A DNA stretch of 64,000 nt, from contig CM055108.1 of assembly GCA_029204225.1 (NCBI GenBank), positions 21,996,326 to 22,060,325 on the forward strand, read 5' to 3'. This DNA is from Diphasiastrum complanatum. Taxonomy: Eukaryota > Streptophyta > Lycopodiopsida > Lycopodiales > Lycopodiaceae. The notes beneath the pieces are model-generated. The model was not told where the DNA came from. It worked only from the letters and a program-made list of their open reading frames with translations, and made no database searches. This document shows positions 57,952 through 64,000 of this stretch, piece by piece. The position numbers were made by a program, and so were the translations under genes. How positions within the stretch are numbered: position 1 is the first letter of the stretch; every line of letters begins with the position of its first letter.

Positions 57952-58695
57952 GTCAGAAATGGTGAACTCCTACAACTTTGTCGTGACACAAAAGTCAACG
58001 TGCCTTGACTCGAAGGTCGAACGATTCACGAAGATCAAACAATTCGTGAAAGTCAACGTGCCTCCAAGACGAACGGGTGATGAACGATTCGCGAACGATT
58101 CGCGAAAATCAAACATGGCTCCAAGACCACAAAACCGCAAAAACCGCAAAGCAACGAAAAATCAACGAAAGATAATCTTTCACGCTGCCAGCTGGCATCT
58201 CAACGGGCTTGGAGTCTTAAACTTCACGCCCAGCTGAAACGGGTAGCAACAACGGAGAGTAACTAATTAGTTGATTAGCGTTAATTACTCTTGTAATTCT
58301 CTGCTTAGCTATCTTGTAAACTCCACACAGTGGAGATAAAAACTACATTTCTGGATTATAGTAGACACAGTGAGATATAGAGAGTAGAGCAGAAAAAGAA
58401 ATAGACGAGAAACGAAAACAGTTGTGTATGAAAGTCTGCCAATGAGCAGAACAGAATGAAAGAGCAGAGCGTCAGGCCGCCAACGAGCGAGACACTGACC
58501 ATCTCGCTCTTAAAAAATTAAACTGATAATTTGATTGCTCTATTTTCATGCATCTCCTTGTCTTCCGATGTCTTGATTGCTAGAATGGAATCTGTTCTGT
58601 GATGTGTAGTCGCGTGTCCAGGTTCATGTGAGCTTCCGCACAAAAGAAAATTCAAAGAAACAAAATCGTTCGCGACAACAAAATCGTTCGCGCCA
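57952..58695 (+). repeat. Copia 3' LTR with repeated TTCGCGA motifs
   Basis: 744 bp. Contains several near-copies of cgattcgcgaa and related forms (58019-58105) and ends aaatcgttcgcgcca. Similar motifs occur in LTRs at 4748-4845 and 17540-17625. The last 190 bp match 52429-52618. Confidence 0.8.
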
Positions 58696-59842
58696 GTTTT
58701 GAACAGCAGCATCCTTTCCAACAACCAAACGTAGGTATATCCAGCTCAGTGCTTGCCAAAAACCTATAATCCATTGAAAAAAGCCTACCAAATTTTAAAA
58801 CCACCTACTAAGAAAAATTCTGTAGGTTCTCATAACCTACATGTTTGAGCACTTATAGGTTATGAGCCTATCAAATATTAAACTATAGGTTTTTATTTTC
58901 ATATAAATTGTTTTCGGTTCAAGGTTTTAGAAATAATTAGTTTAGCTCTAAGCTTTAATACATTATTTGAGTGGCCCACCAAATTTAACAATTTGATATT
59001 GATTATTGCATCACTCTAATTTCTTGTGTTTTTTAGAAGTTGTTGACTTTTCAAAAATCTTGTCTTTTGAATCTTGCATCTCAGTTTGCTTGCGGGAAAG
59101 ATATTACGAATTTACATTAATAACTAACTCTATTAATGTGAATTTGTAATATTTTGTCGACAATCAAATTGTCAATAAAGCTATGTAATATAAGCGTTAT
59201 ATGAACCTACTTACTTTACTACACATCAATTTCTTGCATTTGAAAACAATAAACAAAAATTTTCTTGCATCTCAAAAATGTTGTCAATTTTTTCAAAGTC
59301 AATTCCCTTTAAGTTTTTTACAAAGTTAATTTTTGGAAAAAGATGTCAATTCCATTCTTATACTTGCCGGCTTTTCCTAACAATGAGCCAAAGTTTTATC
59401 AGAGCCTTTTTAAAAGTTTTTTTTAAGCCTCCTCTGTATATAATCTTAGGCTTTGTGTTAGGTTGAAAAAAATGTTTTCCGCAAGCACTGATCCAGCTCT
59501 GGCACCAACCACTTTAGTACTTTTGCCAAGGACACCTGACGATCAGTCATAAAAAAATTCGGGACCATTTATAGTATCTGGCAAACTCTGTCCCCAAATC
59601 GCACGCAACAATCAACAAGGACGGCATGCTAACCGCTTTCTTACCAGGTCACATAAACACGCCCAATCCATTCCCTTCGTCTTGTTCGCAACTGAAGTGC
59701 TGCGTCACAGTTGTTCAACGACAGTGTCTACAAAACAATAAGGCAACTGGACTATGCTCAGGTTACAATACCGCTTGGGCTTTCGGATATTCTCAAGACA
59801 AGCTGGCGTATAGACTACCCAATGGACAGTAGTACACATTTC
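58696..59842 (+). pseudogene. Cysteine-rich secreted protein, broken third copy
   Basis: Homology to copies 1 and 2 resumes at about codon 53 (ttttgaacagcagc, 58697), so the signal peptide and N-terminus are gone. A hAT-like element splits it at 58747-59490. After that it continues, with an in-frame stop near 59550 (cagtcataa for aatcctaaa), loss of the 8 bases actcaccc near 59596, and an intact 3' end (LLTAFLPGHINTPNPF ... YRLPNGQ, to 59832). Cys70 is lost at the insertion and Cys140-141 becomes a single Cys (LKCC to KCC context retained near 59697). It is not functional. Unit homology ends at about 59842. Confidence 0.8.
58747..59490. mobile_element. Non-autonomous hAT-like DNA transposon
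   Basis: 744 bp with perfect 10-bp terminal inverted repeats CAGTGCTTGC / GCAAGCACTG (about 16 of 18 if extended). It is flanked by an exact 8-bp target duplication ATCCAGCT (58739-58746 and 59491-59498). The empty site is preserved in copies 1 and 2 (atatccagctgtggc). An 8-bp duplication and CA-starting TIRs are hallmarks of the hAT superfamily. No transposase frame is inside, so it depends on another element. Confidence 0.88.
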
Positions 59843-59879
59843 TATCAGGGTAGGTGTCAGTCATTTATTCAAGGTTGCC

Positions 59880-60410
59880 ATTTTTTTTAAATGGCAGCCA
59901 GAATTGCAACCCTGGCTCCATTGTTTTTTGCAGCCAAGCGGGCTGGCTACAATAAACAATGTAGCCAGGATTATGATCTTGGCTGCAAATTGTTTTGCAG
60001 CCAAGATCGCAACCCTGGATGCAAAAAACAATGCAACCAGAGTTGCAATTGTGGTTGCAAATTTTTTTTCAACCCGGATCGCAACCCTGGTTGCAAAAAC
60101 AGTTGCAGCCAGTACGCTTGGCACGTCGGCGTGCCTGTCTGCAAAACCCAATGCAGCCAGGCTTATGATCCTAGCTGCAATTTTTTTGCAGCCAGAATTG
60201 CAACTTTCGCTGCAAAAAAAATGTAGCCAGGCTTATGATCCTGGTTGTAAATTTTTTTTGCAGCCAGGATCACAACACTGGCTGTAAAAAGCAACTGTAT
60301 AAAGCAACGCAGCCACGATTGCCATCTTGGCTACAAATTTTTTTCTAGCTAGGATTGCAACCCTGGCTGTAAAAAACAATGTAGCCAGCCTTATTATCCT
60401 GGCTGCAACC
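59880..60410. repeat. Tandem array of imperfect dyads (GCAGCCAGG...CCTGGCTGC)
   Basis: About eight blocks, each built on a hyphenated palindrome such as gcagccaggatt-gcaaccctggctgc, separated by A- or T-rich spacers. Both strands carry the same core, so the region could form a row of hairpins. Open frames through it are low-complexity and not called. Confidence 0.75.
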
Positions 60411-60713
60411 GGTGAAAGAGAGGAACCGTAACCGTTGAGAGAGAGGTACCATGAAAATCGTTGAGAGAGTGGAACCGTGAACGGTTCCTCTCTTTCAACG
60501 GTTCTCACGGAGAGCAGCATCCGAGAGAGAGGGAGAGCATCCGAGAGAGAGAGAGAGAGAGCATCGTGAGAACCGTGAGCGAGAGAGAGGGAGAACCACG
60601 AGTGAGTGAGAGAGCAACCGTTAGAACCGTGAGTGAGAAAGAGAAACCGTGAGAACCGTTGAGAGAGAGGAACCATGAGAACCGTGAGTAAGAGAGGGAG
60701 AGCATATGAGAGA

Positions 60714-60746
<33 letters not shown>

Positions 60747-60886
60747 CACCATGAGAACCGTGAGTGAGAGAGAGAGGGAGAGCATGAGAGAGAGAGAGAG
60801 AGAGAGGAACCATGAGAAGGACCGTGAGAACCGTGAGAGAGAGAACACCGTGAAAACCATGAGTGAGAGAGAGAGAGGGAGAGCAT

Positions 60887-60936
<50 letters not shown>

Positions 60937-61050
60937 ATCATTGAAGCATTGATACAGATGTTATAGCATCCACCATTGAGAGAGAGGAACCGTGAGAACC
61001 GTGAGAGAGGAACCACGAGAACCGTTGAGAGAGAGGAACCGTGAGAACCC
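60411..61050. repeat. GA-rich array with GAACCGTGAGAACCGTT minisatellite
   Basis: Runs of (GA)n alternate with a degenerate unit gagaaccgttgagagagag. Matches the array at 63075-64000, which contains the same unit in both orientations. Confidence 0.85.
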
Positions 61051-61350
61051 TAGAATGCCAACCAGCATGTCTTGAATTCACGATTACATTAATATTTATA
61101 TTTCATTGATCTGTATTGTTTTTGTTTTTGTTTTGTAGTGTTTAGGGACAAAGTACACAAGTAAACTTCTTTCATCATGCTAAAACGTATCAGATGGACG
61201 AGCTGAATGCCACAAGTTATAAATTGCAAGTAACTAACATTGACAATAGCAGAATGACTAATATTCCAAACTAGGTCAAGAAATACATTTAAACTCAATG
61301 ACTCACAATAATAGTATTTCAATTTTTCATCACACAAGATTCAGAGCTTG

Positions 61351-61827
61351 TTAGAGATGTGGTACATTTCTCTCCCTAGATAATACTTGAAATAACTCAG
61401 AAATAGTGAGACGTGGTTGATGCATAACCATGTTGTTGTCAATGTCCAGCCCCAGAACAACAATATAGATAAAGTACATATGCTTGCAAGGTGTAAATTT
61501 TTCTCTCGTTGTGCCTCTCACGAAATCCTCACAAGTGCAGTTTGGAGATTCTTGGATCGTGTATGTGTTTCCATTTGGATTTGTTGCGAAACTCTGCACA
61601 TGAAAAGAAACTTCTCGATTTTTAACCTTCACATCCTCCTTAACAATGCATGCCCTCATTTCGATAGCTCTTGCAATTCTCTCCTTTGCAGCAATAGAAA
61701 TTGAGTGCCTTCTTCTGGTTTTTCCTTTTTGCGGAGGAGTTGCAAATTCTTTCATGTGTGGGCCTGTTTGTTGTCCATCAAATGGGCATGCTGTTCTAGT
61801 TTCATGTTCTTCCGTACACTCCAACAC
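61351..61827 (-). CDS. SWIM zinc-finger protein, open frame (probably partial transposon gene)
   Basis: 158 codons without a stop. A basic region (QKGKTRRRHSISIAAKERI, about residues 33-51) precedes FHVQSFATNPNGNTYTIQ and then a SWIM motif C-T-C-x14-C-K-H (residues about 100-118: CTCEDF...TPCKHMYF). SWIM motifs (CxCxnCxH) are common at the end of MULE and related transposases and in some host regulators. The C-terminus (PRLTISELFQVLSRERNVPHL) ends at a stop at 61351. ATG 61827 is the first available, but exons may lie upstream; no transposase catalytic core is visible nearby. It sits between two GA/CT arrays, which suggests it belongs to a mobile element. Its intactness is notable among so many relics. 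Confidence 0.5.
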   Translation of the reverse strand: MLECTEEHETRTACPFDGQQTGPHMKEFATPPQKGKTRRRHSISIAAKERIARAIEMRACIVKEDVKVKNREVSFHVQSFATNPNGNTYTIQESPNCTCEDFVRGTTREKFTPCKHMYFIYIVVLGLDIDNNMVMHQPRLTISELFQVLSRERNVPHL

Positions 61828-61849
61828 ATTAGAGGAGCCTTTAAGAATT

Positions 61850-63070
61850 CATGCAAGATGTAATTTACATTATTCAAAAATTATAGCACTAGTACTTTTG
61901 ACTTGCCATAACTTTTTAATCGTAGCTCAGAAGTATATCATCTAGCATATCATTGGAAAGTCCTTGTCAACCTTATGAAAACAACTTCTTGCTTGTAATG
62001 TAGTGTTTTTTTGGCTGATTTTTATTCATTGAGTATTTTTGCCTCAACTTCTAAGAGAGCATATCTACATTCAATAGACGGACTTTTGGGACAGCCGTCT
62101 ACGCTATGGCAGAAAAATCAGCAGCATTTATGACAAAGTCTTGTTAGAAGGGCCAGCAAAATATTGCTTAAAAGAGCAAAAATTTCTAAATTTTTTGCAA
62201 AATATAAAATTCTACATAACTTTCATTTTGAAGTGACCATTAAACATCTACTAAAAGCCCAATAGTATGAGAATACATCAAACAGTTTCTAGAAATGAAA
62301 TAACCATGTACAATAAAGCAGAGGTTTATTGAATTCATACGAGTTTCTATAACCTACTCTGAGAATACCAACCTAGCAAGCCTTTTAGTTACATCAGAAG
62401 TATTACAATAATTTGTCATATAGCCAACTACTCTATCTAATCATAAGAGGACAAATCAGCTAGATAATGCATTCAACAATGTCAACCCACTTAGTGAAAT
62501 CAAACTAGCAAGCATTTTGGTTACAGTAATAGTATAGCCCCAAATATAGCCGACAAATTTATTTAATCATTATAGTAGTAATCGAATATGTCATAGCTTA
62601 AAGATGTACACATCATGATCACCCTCAACCAACCGAGTAGCCAAACACAAAATGGGCATTAGGTGACAATTATAGAACTACAGCCCAAAATGCTTTTCCA
62701 AACAGCAAACTACTCTATCTATTCATTACAGAACTACAATAGAACACAAGATAATGCATTCAATACTAGCAGAAAACTACGACAACAAGGCATTTAGTTA
62801 CACTACAAATAAAACAGCCCATATTGCATTGCCATACAACCGCCAACTCATTCTAATCAAAAACAGTAAAAAAAAAACCTGTGGTAAAAACTTTACCATC
62901 GTAGTAAAGGATTTGGGCCATTAGGACTCACTCCATGTCAAACCACCCTTGAAAAACCTTAAACAATCTATACAATTTGTAAAGACAGTGGTAATAAGAT
63001 TTGGAACTAGTATTGATTTAGAGCTAGAACAATAAATAAACTGTCAAATAAACTTAATGCATGGATTAAA
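61850..63070. other. Unassigned AT-rich region
   Basis: No coding signal. Contains a phrase (ataactttttaatcgtagctcagaag, near 61909) related to the middle of the inverted repeat at 37331-37549. Confidence 0.35.
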
Positions 63071-63074
63071 TTGG

Positions 63075-64000
<926 letters not shown>

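Larger units (their letters stand above)
52429..58695 (+). mobile_element. Copia element within unit C, 5' LTR truncated
   Basis: The 3' LTR is 57952-58695 (744 bp; TGTCAGAAAT...TTCGCGCCA), preceded by the polypurine tract caagagggag. Only the last 190 bp of the 5' LTR remain (52429-52618, ending TTCGCGACA). The initiator-Met primer site TGGTATCAGAGCC starts at 52619. The two LTRs differ by several percent in the shared part. Compared with unit A, the element sits in place of about 1.3 kb of the duplicated unit, so insertion was accompanied or followed by deletion on the left. Confidence 0.85.

Noticed and set aside
59880-60410. CRISPR-like array
   Set aside because: Units are imperfect, spacers are simple A/T-rich sequence, no cas genes, and the genome is eukaryotic.
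60233-61016. Long Ser/Leu-rich or Arg/Glu-rich open frames on both strands
   Set aside because: They follow directly from (GA)n/(CT)n repeats, which have no stop codons in any frame.

Overview
The window looks like nuclear DNA of a land plant with a large, transposon-swollen genome. It carries one intact nuclear gene for a plastid YGGT-family protein (YLMG1-like), Ty1/copia elements primed by initiator-Met tRNA, a Ty3/gypsy element with a tRNA-Asp type primer site, and short AT-rich GT-AG introns. A fern or other seed-free vascular plant is my guess from overall character; the sequence does not prove it. Most of the 64 kb is nested, decayed retroelements.

Layout. 1-3.2 kb: unit A of a segmental duplication, carrying a small cysteine-rich secreted-protein gene (2037-2585). 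3.2-5.8 kb: relics of an unknown transposase-like gene and of copia. 5.8-9.7 kb: a 5'-truncated copia element. 10.1-17.05 kb: the most unusual block. It holds fragments of the same transposase-like gene, an unknown minus-strand gene, a compact bidirectional promoter (about 14.34-14.62 kb), and a plus-strand reading region that starts with a histone H3 fold and continues into a spliced Ulp1-like (C48) cysteine protease; this region has nonsense codons and frameshifts. 17.4-22.6 kb: copia pieces, including a short element that keeps Gag but has lost reverse transcriptase. 22.6-25.6 kb: a gypsy Gag with leader and probable LTR. 27.1-27.4 kb: a gypsy RT relic. 28.0-29.3 kb: the YLMG1-like gene, whose promoter/leader is shared, inverted, with a repeat in unit A.

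30.2-37.0 kb: three LTR-element remnants, one with an unrecognised protein. 37.3 kb: a nested inverted repeat. 38.5-38.9 kb: two possible tRNA-derived SINEs. 40.7-42.9 kb: copia relics. 42.9-45.8 kb: unit B of the duplication, with a second nearly identical cysteine-rich gene (44244-44792). 46.2-49.6 kb: a gypsy element. 51.5-59.8 kb: unit C, a broken third copy of the cysteine-rich gene; a copia element has replaced about 1.3 kb of it and a 744-bp hAT-like element with a perfect 8-bp target duplication has split it. 59.9-64.0 kb: tandem dyad repeats and long GA/CT arrays on both sides of an open SWIM-zinc-finger reading frame.

Only three genes look intact: the two cysteine-rich genes and the YLMG1-like gene. 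The SWIM frame is open but probably partial. Everything else coding is a broken mobile-element gene. No tRNA, rRNA or CRISPR was found. All family assignments were made by eye from motifs.
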